Source: Stenotrophomonas acidaminiphila
GTDB taxonomy: Bacteria; Pseudomonadota; Gammaproteobacteria; Xanthomonadales; Xanthomonadaceae
Assembly: GCA_002951995.1 (NCBI GenBank)
Contig: CP019797.1
Span: 3,332,501-3,396,500 of the forward strand
Direction of reading: 5' to 3'
DNA: 64,000 bases
Both the position numbers and the translations under genes were made by a program. A model generated the notes under the pieces. It had not been told where the DNA came from. It did not search any database and saw only the letters and a program-made list of their open reading frames with translations. Below, piece by piece: positions 16,884 through 26,112 of this stretch; the first letter of the stretch is position 1; each line of letters starts with the position of its first letter.

Positions 16884-17867
16884 ATGAAGAAATCGTTAAG
16901 AAACAAGGTGCTGATCCTCGGCGCATGCCTGGCGCTGCTCGGCGGTGCCGCCGGCGTCTGGGTCCTGCTGCACCCGGCCAGCTTCGTGGTGCAGCCGTGG
17001 CGCGCCCAGCAATCGGTGACCGGTGCGCGCTTCGTGTTCGGTCCCTACCCGGTGGATGCGGACATGCACCGGCTCAAGGCCGAGGGCATCACCACCATCA
17101 TCAGCCTGCTCAACCCGCAACTGCCCTACGAGGCGGCGTTGCTCGACGATGAAAAGGAACGTGCCGCGCGCCTGGGCATGCGGGTACTCAATTTCCCGAT
17201 GGGCAGCATCCTCGGGCAGCGCTTCGGCGCCGACTACGAACGCAATTCGCGCGCCGCGGCCGACGCCGCCATCGCCAGCCCGGGCACGGTCTACATCCAC
17301 TGCTATCTGGGACTGCACCGCGCCGCCAGCGTGCGCGATTACCTGGAGCAGCACGCCGGCCAGGCCGCCACCAGCGAGTTCGACGGCTCGCTCGAACACG
17401 GGCGCAGCGATCGACAGCTGGCCAACGAACGCGCCCAGGGCCTGTACGAGCAGGACGACTATGCGGGCGCCCTGCGCGAACTGGCCACCGTGCAGCCGAT
17501 GGACTATGCCGCGTACGTGCTCACCGGCTGGGTCCAGCTGCGCCGCGGCGAGAACGTGCTGGCGCGCGATGCGTTCCGGCGGGCCACGCTGATGCCCGAT
17601 CCCAAGGCCGACGCCTGGGGTGGCCTGGGCTTCGCGCTGCTGCGCCTGGACGACCTGGAGGGCGCGTCCACCGCGTTCGAGCAGGCGCTCAGGCTCTCGC
17701 CCGACGACAACGACGCGATGCAGGGCATGGCCCAGGTGCTCTACCGGCAGGACCGGACGGAGCAGGCGCGCGCCCTGCTCGAGCGGCTGCACGCCCAGGC
17801 CCCGGACAACGCCGAGGTCAACGCGCTGCTGGAGCGGCTGAAGCAACCGGCGGACGCTTCCCGCTAG
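16884..17867 (+). CDS. Membrane-anchored PTP/DSP-like phosphatase with C-terminal TPR repeats
   Basis: 327 residues. An N-terminal membrane anchor (residues 9-30) is followed by a dual-specificity phosphatase-like domain with the signature HCYLGLHRA (Cys130, Arg136; C-x5-R), preceded by GITTIISLLNP. TPR-type repeats fill residues ~170-320 (YAAYVLTGWVQLRRGENVLA, DAWGGLGFALLRLDDLEGAS, DNDAMQGMAQVLYRQDRTEQ). The Ser/Thr that normally follows the loop Arg is Ala, and no clear general-acid Asp loop is seen, so activity may be altered. The ATG at 16884 follows GGGAGTGGGAAG. It is divergent from the polymer locus and shares its Clp-box region, which suggests it tunes polymer production, as Wzb-type phosphatases do elsewhere (inference). 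Confidence 0.8.
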   Translation: MKKSLRNKVLILGACLALLGGAAGVWVLLHPASFVVQPWRAQQSVTGARFVFGPYPVDADMHRLKAEGITTIISLLNPQLPYEAALLDDEKERAARLGMRVLNFPMGSILGQRFGADYERNSRAAADAAIASPGTVYIHCYLGLHRAASVRDYLEQHAGQAATSEFDGSLEHGRSDRQLANERAQGLYEQDDYAGALRELATVQPMDYAAYVLTGWVQLRRGENVLARDAFRRATLMPDPKADAWGGLGFALLRLDDLEGASTAFEQALRLSPDDNDAMQGMAQVLYRQDRTEQARALLERLHAQAPDNAEVNALLERLKQPADASR

Positions 17868-17935
17868 GCCGGGCGGGGAGCCGACAACGGGCGGCGGCAT
17901 CGGCTAGGCTGCACCTTTCCCGGAAGGAGCAGCCC

Positions 17936-18325
17936 ATGTCGACCGCTTACTGGTGTGTGTTGATCGCCGCGATCCTGCCTTACGTCTGGGTGGCGGTGGC
18001 CAAGATGCGGCCCGGCTACAACAACCGCAATCCACGCGCCTGGGTCGCCAAAAGCGACAACTACCTCGTGCAGCGCGCCAACGGCGCGCACCTGAACGCG
18101 TTCGAGAACTTCGCCCCGTTCGCCGCCGGCGTGATCCTGGCGCAGCTGGCCGGCGTGGACCCGGCGACGGTCAATCCGCTGGCCATCGCCTTCGTGGTGT
18201 TCCGCGTCCTGCATGGCGTGCTCTATGTTGGCGACAAGCCGTTGCCGCGCAGCCTGGCGTGGCTGGGCGGCTTCGCCTGCAGCGTGGCGCTGATCGTGCT
18301 GGCCGCGCTGGCCGCCGGCCGCTGA
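17936..18325 (+). CDS. MAPEG-family membrane protein
   Basis: 129-residue integral membrane protein with about four hydrophobic helices (YWCVLIAAILPYVWVAVA; FAPFAAGVILAQLAG; LAIAFVVFRVLHGVLYV; LGGFACSVALIVLAALAAG). The conserved R-x-x-N-A-H-x-N-x-x-E-N-F block (RANGAHLNAFENF) is diagnostic of MAPEG proteins, eicosanoid/glutathione enzyme relatives. The bacterial members have no settled substrate. An AGGAGC site lies just before the ATG. It lies 68 bp after the phosphatase-TPR gene on the same strand and could share its transcript. Confidence 0.88.
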   Translation: MSTAYWCVLIAAILPYVWVAVAKMRPGYNNRNPRAWVAKSDNYLVQRANGAHLNAFENFAPFAAGVILAQLAGVDPATVNPLAIAFVVFRVLHGVLYVGDKPLPRSLAWLGGFACSVALIVLAALAAGR

Positions 18326-18425
18326 TCCAGCGGCGCTTGCCGGCCACCGGCAGAGGCATCCAGCGCCGCCGCGGAAGGCCGCTTTGCCGGCTCGCGGCTG
18401 GGCGCACGCGCGGCGGCTTGCCGGA

Positions 18426-19175
18426 TCAGTCGCGCCGCGGGTCCAGCGCGTCCTGGTCCCAGCCCAGCAGCGCGAACGCCTTGCGGAACTCCGCGTCCAG
18501 CGGCGCGCTCACCTCGATGCGGCGCCCGTCCTGCGGGTGCGGGAACGACAGCCGCTGCGCGTGCAGCAGCATACGGTGCACGCCGTGCATGCGGAACGTG
18601 CGGTTGTGGCGGCCGTCGCCGTGGCTGGTGTCGCCGATCAGGTGGTGGAACACGTGTTTCAGGTGGCGGCGGATCTGGCGGAAGCGCCCGGTCCGCGGCT
18701 GGCAGCGCAGCAGCGCGTAGCGCGAGGTCGGGAAGCCGTTGGACGGCACCGGCAACTCGCCGGTCAGCAGTTTCTGGAAGTGGGTGACGGCCGGCTTCTT
18801 CAGCGGCTTGCCGGGGCCGCCGTCGAGGTCGTGGTCGACGCTGAAGGCGTCCTCCGCCGGCCAGCCGCGGCACACGGCCAGGTAGTGCTTGCCGACGTCG
18901 CCGCCCATCAGCGTCTTGCCCAGCGCACTGGCGGTGTCGCGGTCGAAGGCCAGCAGCAGGCAGCCGCTGGTGGCACGGTCCAGGCGATGGATCAGGAAGA
19001 TCGGCCGGCCCAGCTGTTCGCGCAGGCGGTCGGCGAGGAAGTCGTCCTCGCCGCGCGCCAGCTTGCTGTCGTGGACCATCAGCCCGGCCGGCTTGTCGAC
19101 CACCGCCAGCCAGTCGTCGGCATACAGCACCGGCAACGTCCGGTCGGGCAGCGATGGCGTGGTGTCGTGGTCCAT
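18426..19175 (-). CDS. truC: tRNA pseudouridine(65) synthase TruC (RluA family)
   Basis: 249-residue pseudouridine synthase of the RluA/RluC/TruC group. The catalytic Asp lies in FLIHRLDRATSGCLLLA; WLAVVDKPAGLMVHDS precedes it. The C-terminal HLIGDTSHGDGRHNRTFR is a TruC-like signature and separates it from RluA/C/D. Expected role: converts U65 of tRNA to pseudouridine. No S4 domain is present, as expected for TruC. The ATG at 19175 has only a weak ribosome site, so the exact start is slightly uncertain. It follows the qnr-like gene on the same strand after an 83-bp gap. Confidence 0.88.
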   Translation of the reverse strand: MDHDTTPSLPDRTLPVLYADDWLAVVDKPAGLMVHDSKLARGEDDFLADRLREQLGRPIFLIHRLDRATSGCLLLAFDRDTASALGKTLMGGDVGKHYLAVCRGWPAEDAFSVDHDLDGGPGKPLKKPAVTHFQKLLTGELPVPSNGFPTSRYALLRCQPRTGRFRQIRRHLKHVFHHLIGDTSHGDGRHNRTFRMHGVHRMLLHAQRLSFPHPQDGRRIEVSAPLDAEFRKAFALLGWDQDALDPRRD

Positions 19176-19258
19176 GGTTCGGCATACCTGCTCGGGCACG
19201 CCGTGCGCGCCCGGTTCGTGGAAGCCCCGTTGCAGCGGAGCGGGGAAGACGCCGGGCG

Positions 19259-19933
19259 TCAGGACTTCATCGGCGCGACGGTGATGCCCATGCGCAGCAT
19301 CAGCTGCGCGACCTGCAGGGTGTCCAGCCGCGCACCTTCCAGGTCGACCACGCGCAGGTCCAGGTCGCCCAGTTCCGAGGCGGTCAGGTCGCAGTGGGTG
19401 AAGTCGGCCGAGCACCAGTCCAGCGCCGAGAAATCCCCGCCGGACAGGTCCGAGCCGCTGAAGCTCGCACCGGCGACGTTGGCGCCGGTCCAGCGGTTGT
19501 CCGGCAGCGCGCACTTCTCCAGCGTCACCCCGGAAAAATCGGCATAGGCAAGATTGGACTGGCGGATCACCGCGCTGCAGAACCAGCTGCGCGCGGTGAT
19601 CTGGTTCATGAAGCTGGCCCTGGAGAAATCCGCGCCCTGCGCCCGGCATTCCACGATCTCCAGCCCGAGCGCCTTGGCGAAGGCGAAACCGCACAGGCTC
19701 AGGTCGCACTGGTGGAAACGGGCTTCCTTGAGCTGGGCGCCGTTGAAGCGGCAACCGGCCTGGGTGTCCGCATCGTAGAAAACGCAGTTCACGAACGTCG
19801 TGCCGGTCAGGTCGGCACCGGAGAAATCGCAGTTGCGGAAATGCGTGCTGGCAACCGTGGCACCGGTGAAGCGGTCCCGGTCGATGCGCGCGTTGCTGAC
19901 GACCGTGGCTGCCGTGGCGGCGCCGGCGCTCAT
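19259..19933 (-). CDS. qnr: Qnr-type pentapeptide-repeat protein (quinolone protection)
   Basis: 224-residue right-handed quadrilateral beta-helix protein with A(D/N)LXX repeats. Segments such as [46 protein letters not shown] and [15 protein letters not shown] [31 protein letters not shown] are nearly the same as in QnrB. The single Gly hinge and loop regions are at expected places. Such proteins bind DNA gyrase and topoisomerase IV and reduce fluoroquinolone action; chromosomal Smqnr is characteristic of S. maltophilia. The ATG overlaps the ubiB stop (ATGA), so it appears translationally coupled to ubiB-ubiJ, and I see no own promoter or divergent regulator next to it. Confidence 0.9.
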   Translation of the reverse strand: MSAGAATAATVVSNARIDRDRFTGATVASTHFRNCDFSGADLTGTTFVNCVFYDADTQAGCRFNGAQLKEARFHQCDLSLCGFAFAKALGLEIVECRAQGADFSRASFMNQITARSWFCSAVIRQSNLAYADFSGVTLEKCALPDNRWTGANVAGASFSGSDLSGGDFSALDWCSADFTHCDLTASELGDLDLRVVDLEGARLDTLQVAQLMLRMGITVAPMKS

Positions 19934-21597
19934 CGCCGCAGCCATGCCGAGGCCAGCGCCAGCGCACCCACGCCGCCGCTGATCCACGACCACAGCGGCA
20001 CCGTGGCCCACTGCGGGCCGCCGGCATGCAGGCCGTGCAGCAGCGCCGCCACCACCAGCAGGCCGGCACCGGCCACCGCGGTGACCACGCGCCGCTGCAT
20101 GCGCTGCAGGGTGTGGTCGAGGTTGACGATGTCGCGCGAGCGCATCGACAAGGCATGCTGGCCCTCGACCTGCTGGCGCAGCCAGGCATGCACCAGCACC
20201 GGCATGTCCGGGGTGCGGGTCATGATCTCCGGCAACCGGCGGCGCAGCTCCCGCAGCGCGCGGCGCGGGCTGTAGCGCTCGCGCAGGATGCGCTCGAGCA
20301 CCGGCCGGGCCACCGCCCAGATGTCGATCTGCGGGTCGAGCTGGCGGCCCACGCCCTCGATGTTGAGCAGGGTCTTCTGCAGCAGGATCAGCTGCGGCTG
20401 CAGGGTCAGCTGGTAGCGCTGCGCGGTGCGGAACAGCTTGAGCAGCACTTCGGCCAGCGAGATCTGCGACAGCGGGCGGGTGAAGTACGGCTCGCACACC
20501 GCGCGCACCGCCGCCTCCAGGTCGTCGATGCGCACGGTGGCCGGCATCCAGCGCGCCTGCACGTGCAGTTCGGCGATGCGCCGGTAGTCGCGGTTGAAGA
20601 TGGCCATGAAGTTCTCGGCCAGGTAGTACTGGTCCTCTTCCGAGAGCTGGCCCATGATGCCGAAATCCAGCGCGATGAAGCGCGGGTTGTCGCGCCGCGC
20701 CGGGTCGGTATCGACCCAGATGTTGCCGGCGTGCGCGTCGGCATGGAAGAAGTTGTCGCGGAACACCTGCGTGTAGAACACGCGCACGCCCTTGGCGGCC
20801 AGCGCGCTGCGGTCGATGCCGGCCGCGTCCAGCGCGGCGATGTCGTCCGAGGGAATGCCCCAGACCCGCTCCAGGGTCAGCGCGCGCTCGGCGGTGTGGC
20901 TCCAGATCACCTCGGGCACGTACAGGTCGTCCGAGTCCTGCCAGAAGCGGCGCAGCACGCTGGCGTTGGCGCCCTCGCGCTGCAGGTCCAGCTCCGCGGC
21001 CAAGGTGGTTTCGATTTCCGCCACCACCTCGCGCGGGCGGATCTTGTCCGCACGCGGGTGGGTGCGCTCGACCAGCGCGGCCAGCGAACGCAGCAGCGCG
21101 ATGTCGGCGTCGATCTGCCGTTCGATGTCCGGGCGCAGCACCTTGACCACCACCTGGCGGCCGCCGGCCAGGGTGGCCGCGTGCACCTGCGCAATCGAGG
21201 CCGACGCCAGCGGCACGGTGTCGAAGCTGGCGAACGCCTCGGCAACCGGCCGGCCCAGCGCCTGCTCGACGATCTGCCGCGCGCGCTCGCCGTCAAACGG
21301 CTGCACCCGGTCCTGCAACAGGGTGAGTTCGACCGCCACGTCCGGCGGCACCAGATCACGGCGGGTGGACAGGATCTGCCCGAACTTGACGAAGATCGGC
21401 CCCAGCTCCTGCAGCGCCAGGCGCAGGCGCGCGCCGCGCGGCAACGAGGCGATGTCGCCGCGCGCGCGCGGCACGAATGGCCTGGCGATGCGCAGCCAGC
21501 GTTCGGCCGGGGTACCGTCGAACAGGTCGTCGAGCCGGTAGCGCAGCATCACCCGGCCGATGCGGCTGGCGCGGAACATCGCGCGGGTCGCCTTCAT
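19930..21597 (-). CDS. ubiB: UbiB/ABC1 atypical kinase-like protein of ubiquinone biosynthesis
   Basis: 555-residue ABC1/ADCK protein. The KxGQ signature is [17 protein letters not shown]. The Ala-rich nucleotide loop is [14 protein letters not shown]. The invariant Lys and Glu are in [13 protein letters not shown] and [13 protein letters not shown], the catalytic loop is [15 protein letters not shown], and the metal motif is [11 protein letters not shown]. Two C-terminal membrane helices ([33 protein letters not shown]) anchor it, as in E. coli UbiB. It supports coenzyme Q synthesis at the membrane, probably as an ATPase. It overlaps ubiJ upstream and qnr downstream by ATGA. Confidence 0.95.
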   Translation of the reverse strand: MKATRAMFRASRIGRVMLRYRLDDLFDGTPAERWLRIARPFVPRARGDIASLPRGARLRLALQELGPIFVKFGQILSTRRDLVPPDVAVELTLLQDRVQPFDGERARQIVEQALGRPVAEAFASFDTVPLASASIAQVHAATLAGGRQVVVKVLRPDIERQIDADIALLRSLAALVERTHPRADKIRPREVVAEIETTLAAELDLQREGANASVLRRFWQDSDDLYVPEVIWSHTAERALTLERVWGIPSDDIAALDAAGIDRSALAAKGVRVFYTQVFRDNFFHADAHAGNIWVDTDPARRDNPRFIALDFGIMGQLSEEDQYYLAENFMAIFNRDYRRIAELHVQARWMPATVRIDDLEAAVRAVCEPYFTRPLSQISLAEVLLKLFRTAQRYQLTLQPQLILLQKTLLNIEGVGRQLDPQIDIWAVARPVLERILRERYSPRRALRELRRRLPEIMTRTPDMPVLVHAWLRQQVEGQHALSMRSRDIVNLDHTLQRMQRRVVTAVAGAGLLVVAALLHGLHAGGPQWATVPLWSWISGGVGALALASAWLRR

Positions 21598-22241
21598 GCC
21601 CGGCCCCCGCTGCGCAGCCTGGCCACGCGCGCGGCCAGGCGTTCGACGTCGTCGCGGATCGCATCGACGTCATCGTGGAAGGCATCCAGTTCGGCCCGCG
21701 GCACCACGTCGCGCGATTCCTCGGTCACGTATTCGGCCGCGGTCCGGGCCAGGTCGGTGGCGCTGCGACGGGCCTGCGCCAGCGCCGCGCGCAGGGTCTG
21801 CGCCACCTGTGCCCCCAGCACCTCGCCGAACACCGCCACGAACGGCTGCTGCCAGTCCGGATCAAAACGCGTGGCCAGCTGCTGCAGGCGCCGCGCCAGT
21901 TCGGCGTCGCCGGATACCTTCACCCGCCCGGCCGGTGCCGCGCCGGCGCTGCGCCGCGCGTTGGCCAGCAGCGGCAGCTGCGCCAACACCCCGCCCAGGG
22001 TGCTGCGCACGGCCAGGTCCGGCTCCTGCGCGGCGTTCACCGGGCCGACCGTCAGGCGCTGCCCGGCCACCCCGATCTGCAGTGCCAGCGCGGGCGACTC
22101 CAGGGTCAGGGCGATGCGCCGGCCGTCCAGAGGCGCCAGCGCGGCGCGGGTATCGGGGTCCAGTGCCAGCGCACGGTTGAGCGCCGTTTCCAGCGCGCGG
22201 CCGGCCAGCGGCTTGATGAACTTGAAGGGGGATGCAGGCAT
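21594..22241 (-). CDS. ubiJ: UbiJ, SCP2-domain ubiquinone biosynthesis accessory factor
   Basis: 215-residue SCP2-type lipid-carrier protein: a helical N-terminus ([19 protein letters not shown]) and the SCP2 sheet ([39 protein letters not shown]). A coiled C-terminus with [20 protein letters not shown] is typical of UbiJ and mediates contact with UbiK. It organises the soluble Ubi metabolon around hydrophobic intermediates. ubiJ-ubiB is the usual order; ubiE is not adjacent here. ATG at 22241 is chosen; an ATG 9 bp upstream is a close alternative. It is divergent from ddl. Confidence 0.9.
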   Translation of the reverse strand: MPASPFKFIKPLAGRALETALNRALALDPDTRAALAPLDGRRIALTLESPALALQIGVAGQRLTVGPVNAAQEPDLAVRSTLGGVLAQLPLLANARRSAGAAPAGRVKVSGDAELARRLQQLATRFDPDWQQPFVAVFGEVLGAQVAQTLRAALAQARRSATDLARTAAEYVTEESRDVVPRAELDAFHDDVDAIRDDVERLAARVARLRSGGRA

Positions 22242-22449
22242 GCGCGGCATTCTACCGAAGCGGGAACGCGGGAATGGCGAACGCGGACTGCCCGGTCGCG
22301 GCGGATGGGGGGGTGCCGCGCACCGGGGCGGGCAGGTGAACGCGCCGGGCACCGGCGAGCCCGTCCGCGCCTTTGCCTGTTCCCCATTCCCGGCCATTCC
22401 CCCATGCTATGCACACCCGCATCAGTGCAATCGGCAGGAGCAACAGGCA

Positions 22450-23553
22450 ATGGGCAAGACCCGGGTCGGCATCATCTTCGGCGGTCGTTCGGCCGAACAC
22501 GAGGTCTCGCTGCAGTCGGCGAAGAACATCCTCGACGCGCTGGACAAGGAGCGCTTCGACGTCAGCCTGATCGGCATCGACAAGCAGGGCCACTGGCACC
22601 TGAGCGACCCGCAGCAGTTCCTGCTCAACCCCGGCGACCCGGCGAAGATCGCGCTGAACCGCTCCGGCAACGCGCTGGCGGTGCTGCCCGGCCGCGAGCA
22701 GGCGCAGCTGGTGCCCAGCGACCCGGCCACGGCGCTGGCGCAGATCGACGTGGTGTTCCCGATCGTGCACGGCACGCTGGGCGAGGATGGCTCGCTGCAG
22801 GGCCTGCTGCGCATGGCCAACCTGCCCTTCGTCGGCTCCGGCGTGCTCGGCTCGGCGGTGGCGATGGACAAGGACGTGGCCAAGCGCCTGCTGCGCGATG
22901 CCGGCCTGCCGGTGGCGCCGTTCGTGTGCTTCAGCCGCGCCACCGCGGCCAGCGCCGACTACGACACGCTGGTCGCGCGGCTGGGCACCCCGCTGTTCGT
23001 CAAACCGGCCAACCAGGGTTCGTCGGTGGGCGTGAGCAAGGTGCGCGATGCCGGCGAGTTCGCCCGTGCGATGGCGCTGGCGCTGTCCTTCGACCACAAG
23101 GTACTGGTGGAATCGGCCATCGTCGGCCGCGAGATCGAGTGCGCGGTGCTCGGCAACGACCACCCCGAGGCCAGCGTCTGCGGCGAGGTGGTGGTGCACG
23201 ACGACTTCTACGCCTACGACACCAAGTACATCAGCGCCAACGGCGCCGAGACGGTGATCCCGGCCGACATCCCGGCCGAAGCGCAGGAACGCATCCGCGC
23301 CATCGCCATCCGTGCCTACCAGGCGCTGGACTGCGCCGGCATGGCCCGGGTGGACGTGTTCCTGACCCCGGCCGGCGAGGTGGTCATCAACGAGATCAAC
23401 ACCCTGCCCGGCTTCACCCGCATCAGCATGTATCCCAAGCTGTGGGGCGCAAGCGGGCTGGACTACACCGCGCTGATCACCCGCCTGGTGGAGCTGGCGC
23501 TGGAGCGCCACGCCGCCGACAAGGCGCTGCGCAGCTCGATCACTGGCGCCTGA
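22450..23553 (+). CDS. ddl: D-alanine--D-alanine ligase (DdlA-type)
   Basis: 367-residue ATP-grasp ligase making D-Ala-D-Ala for peptidoglycan. The N-terminal [19 protein letters not shown], the central [15 protein letters not shown], the omega-loop [11 protein letters not shown] and the Mg-binding [12 protein letters not shown] are all conserved. Tyr in the omega-loop indicates D-Ala rather than D-lactate specificity. The longer DdlA-like length and the absence of mur/fts neighbours suggest a second ligase separate from a mur-cluster ddlB. An AGGAG site precedes the ATG. It is divergent from ubiJ. Confidence 0.95.
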   Translation: MGKTRVGIIFGGRSAEHEVSLQSAKNILDALDKERFDVSLIGIDKQGHWHLSDPQQFLLNPGDPAKIALNRSGNALAVLPGREQAQLVPSDPATALAQIDVVFPIVHGTLGEDGSLQGLLRMANLPFVGSGVLGSAVAMDKDVAKRLLRDAGLPVAPFVCFSRATAASADYDTLVARLGTPLFVKPANQGSSVGVSKVRDAGEFARAMALALSFDHKVLVESAIVGREIECAVLGNDHPEASVCGEVVVHDDFYAYDTKYISANGAETVIPADIPAEAQERIRAIAIRAYQALDCAGMARVDVFLTPAGEVVINEINTLPGFTRISMYPKLWGASGLDYTALITRLVELALERHAADKALRSSITGA

Positions 23554-23615
23554 TGATGGCCGCCCGCGCCGCCGGCCATCGCGCGCCGCGGGCCTGACCG
23601 GGAGCCGTTGCGCGC

Positions 23616-24827
23616 ATGGCCGCCCGGCCCCCACGCCCATTGCCGCGCATCCCGGCCATGGTCTGGGCGTTGGGCCTGGTCAGCCTGCTGACCGACATCT
23701 CCTCGGAGATGATCCACAGCCTGCTGCCGATGTTCATGGTCGGCACGCTCGGCCTCACGGCGCTGGCGGTCGGCCTGATTGAAGGGCTGGCCGAGGCCAC
23801 CGCGCTGATCGTCAAGGTGTTCTCCGGCGTGCTCAGCGACTGGCTGGGCAGGCGCAAGGCGCTGGCGCTGCTGGGCTATGCGCTGGGCGCTCTCAGCAAA
23901 CCGCTGTTCGCCCTCGCCCCCGGCGCCGGGCTCATCGTGGCCGCGCGCCTCACCGACCGGGTCGGCAAGGGCATCCGCGGTGCACCGCGCGATGCGCTGA
24001 TCGCCGACATCACCCCGGCCGCGATCCGCGGCGCCGCGTTCGGGCTGCGGCAGTCGCTCGACACCGTCGGTGCGTTCGTCGGGCCGTTGCTGGCGGTGGG
24101 ACTGATGCTGCTGTGGGCCAACGATTTCCGCGCGGTGTTCTGGGTGGCGGTGATTCCCGGGCTGCTCGCGGTGGCGGTGCTGGCGCTGGGCGTGCGCGAG
24201 CCGCCGCGCCAGGACGGCGTGCGGCGCGGCAATCCGATCCGCCGCGACAATCTGCGCCGGTTGCACGGGACGTACTGGTGGGTGGTGGCACTGGGCGCGG
24301 TCTTCACCCTGGCCCGTTTCAGCGAAGCGTTCCTGGTGCTGCGCGCCCAACAGGTGGGCATCGCGGTGGCGCTGGTGCCGCTGGTGATGGTGGCGATGAA
24401 CCTGGTCTATGCCGCCAGCGCCTACCCGTTCGGCAGGCTTTCCGACCGGCTGAGCCATGTCCACCTGCTGGGCGGGGGCCTGGCCGTGCTCATCGTGTCC
24501 GACGTGCTGCTGGCGACGGCGCGGCACTGGGGCATGGTGATGGCCGGCGTCGCGCTGTGGGGCATCCACATGGGCATGACCCAGGGGCTGTTGTCGGTGA
24601 TGGTCGCCAACACCGCGCCGGCCGACCTGCGCGGGACCGCCTACGGCATGTTCAACCTGGTCAGCGGCGTCGCCCTGCTCGCGGCCAGCCTCATCGCCGG
24701 CGCGCTGTGGGATGCCTGGGGGCCGTCGGCGACCTTCTGGGCCGGGGGCGTGTTCGCGGCCCTGTGCCTGGCCGGGCTGCCCGTCCTCCAGCGCATGCTG
24801 CCGCAGGAAACTGGCCCCACGCCCTGA
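23616..24827 (+). CDS. MFS transporter
   Basis: 403-residue major facilitator protein with about 12 hydrophobic helices. The loop 2-3 signature is SDWLGRRKALALLGYALG, and a second DRVGKGIRGAPRDALIAD block follows helix 4. The opening motif SLLTDISSEMIHSLLPMFMV is characteristic of a bacterial MFS subgroup often annotated as multidrug or sugar efflux. The substrate cannot be read from sequence. GGGAG lies 10 nt before the ATG. Sixty-two bases follow ddl on the same strand. It converges with the DUF1328 gene. Confidence 0.88.
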   Translation: MAARPPRPLPRIPAMVWALGLVSLLTDISSEMIHSLLPMFMVGTLGLTALAVGLIEGLAEATALIVKVFSGVLSDWLGRRKALALLGYALGALSKPLFALAPGAGLIVAARLTDRVGKGIRGAPRDALIADITPAAIRGAAFGLRQSLDTVGAFVGPLLAVGLMLLWANDFRAVFWVAVIPGLLAVAVLALGVREPPRQDGVRRGNPIRRDNLRRLHGTYWWVVALGAVFTLARFSEAFLVLRAQQVGIAVALVPLVMVAMNLVYAASAYPFGRLSDRLSHVHLLGGGLAVLIVSDVLLATARHWGMVMAGVALWGIHMGMTQGLLSVMVANTAPADLRGTAYGMFNLVSGVALLAASLIAGALWDAWGPSATFWAGGVFAALCLAGLPVLQRMLPQETGPTP

Positions 24828-24854
24828 GCGGGGGCCATCCCTGCGCCTGCGGGG

Positions 24855-25010
24855 TCATCCCTTTTTGCGGAACAGCGAGATCACCGCCAGGATCAGGAAC
24901 ACCACGAACAGGATCCAGGCGATGTTGCTGGCGGCACCGGCAATGCCGGAAAAACCCAGCAGCGCGGCGATGATGGCGATGACGAAGAACACGACGGCGT
25001 AGTGGAGCAT
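24855..25010 (-). CDS. DUF1328/YtjA-family small membrane protein
   Basis: 51-residue protein with two helices separated by a Gly/Ala turn ([40 protein letters not shown]), ending RKKG. This is the DUF1328 (YtjA) family, often induced by stress; molecular function unknown. Of two ATGs, the one at 25010 is chosen because GGGAG stands six bases upstream of it and would abut the other. Confidence 0.85.
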   Translation of the reverse strand: MLHYAVVFFVIAIIAALLGFSGIAGAASNIAWILFVVFLILAVISLFRKKG

Positions 25011-25113
25011 CAGCATCTCCCTTTGTGTGAGAACCCGGGCTCCATCCTCGGCAAAGCGCGGTGGCGGCACGGTGACGGGGACGTGATCGCCAGATGATGG
25101 GCGCCGGCGCGCC

Positions 25114-26112
25114 TCAGCCGGCCGCCCGTACGCTGTCGCGCAGCCGGCGCAGGCCCTCCTCGATCGATACCCGCGGCACGTAACCGAAATCGCGGCGCGC
25201 CGGTTCCATCGAATACCAGTGCGGCGTGCACAGCTGTTCGGCGAGGAAGCGCGTCATCGGCGGCTCTCCGCGCAGGCGCAGCAGCGGCCACAGTTTTTCG
25301 CAGACCGCACCGATGCGGTAGGCCGCCTTGAACGAGATCGACTTCTCCACCGGCGGCGCGCCCATCGCCGCGAGTAGCTTGTTGAGCAGCTCGCGCATCG
25401 GCAACGGCTCGCCGTTGGAGATGAAATAGGCCTTGCCGGCGCAGGCCGCGCCCGCCACCAGGTGGTCGAAGGCGTCGAAGTGCGCCTGCGCGGCGTTGTC
25501 GATGTAGGTGGTGTCGACTTTGTTCAGGCCGTCGCCGACGAAGCGCAGGCGTCCGGCGCGGGCGCGCTCGGCCAGGCGCGGCACCAGCTGGTTGTCGCCC
25601 GGGCCCCAGATCAACCGCGGGCGCAATGCCACGGTCGCCAGCTCCGGGCCGTTGGCGGCCAGCACTTCCTGTTCGGCGATGGCCTTGGTGGCCGCATACG
25701 GTGCCTGGAAATCCTCGCCGTAGGGCACCTGGTCCGCGCCCAGCCCCTCCACCGGATGGGTGGCGCGGTGGGTCACGCTCGGCGTGGAGGTGTACACCAG
25801 CCGGCCGATGCCATGCGCGCGGCAGGCATCGAGGACGTTGCGGGTACCCACCACGTTGGCCTGGAAGTAACTGTCGTAGCTGCCCCACGCGCCGGCCTTG
25901 GCGGCGTTGTGGAACACCGCATCCACGCCCGCGGCGGCATGGCGCACGGCGCTGGCATCGGCCAGGTCGCCGCGGATCTGGCCCACCCCCAGCGTGGCCA
26001 GCGCCGGGTAATGGCCGCGGTTGAAGCTGAGCACCTCGTGTCCGCGCTCGACCAGCCCGCGGCACAGCGCCTGCCCGAGGAAACCGCCGCCACCGGTGAC
26101 CAGGATCTTCAT
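25114..26112 (-). CDS. oleD: OleD, 2-alkyl-3-ketoalkanoate reductase
   Basis: 332-residue extended SDR enzyme. NAD(P) motif GGGGFLG at residues 7-13 and active-site pair Tyr139/Lys143 (PYAATK) are intact, with Ser/Thr in LVYTSTPSV. It resembles 3-beta-hydroxysteroid dehydrogenases but belongs with OleD by context: it overlaps oleC (ATGA), and oleB and oleA lie just upstream. In the known pathway OleD reduces the beta-keto acid made by OleA to a beta-hydroxy acid using NADPH. Confidence 0.93.
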   Translation of the reverse strand: MKILVTGGGGFLGQALCRGLVERGHEVLSFNRGHYPALATLGVGQIRGDLADASAVRHAAAGVDAVFHNAAKAGAWGSYDSYFQANVVGTRNVLDACRAHGIGRLVYTSTPSVTHRATHPVEGLGADQVPYGEDFQAPYAATKAIAEQEVLAANGPELATVALRPRLIWGPGDNQLVPRLAERARAGRLRFVGDGLNKVDTTYIDNAAQAHFDAFDHLVAGAACAGKAYFISNGEPLPMRELLNKLLAAMGAPPVEKSISFKAAYRIGAVCEKLWPLLRLRGEPPMTRFLAEQLCTPHWYSMEPARRDFGYVPRVSIEEGLRRLRDSVRAAG

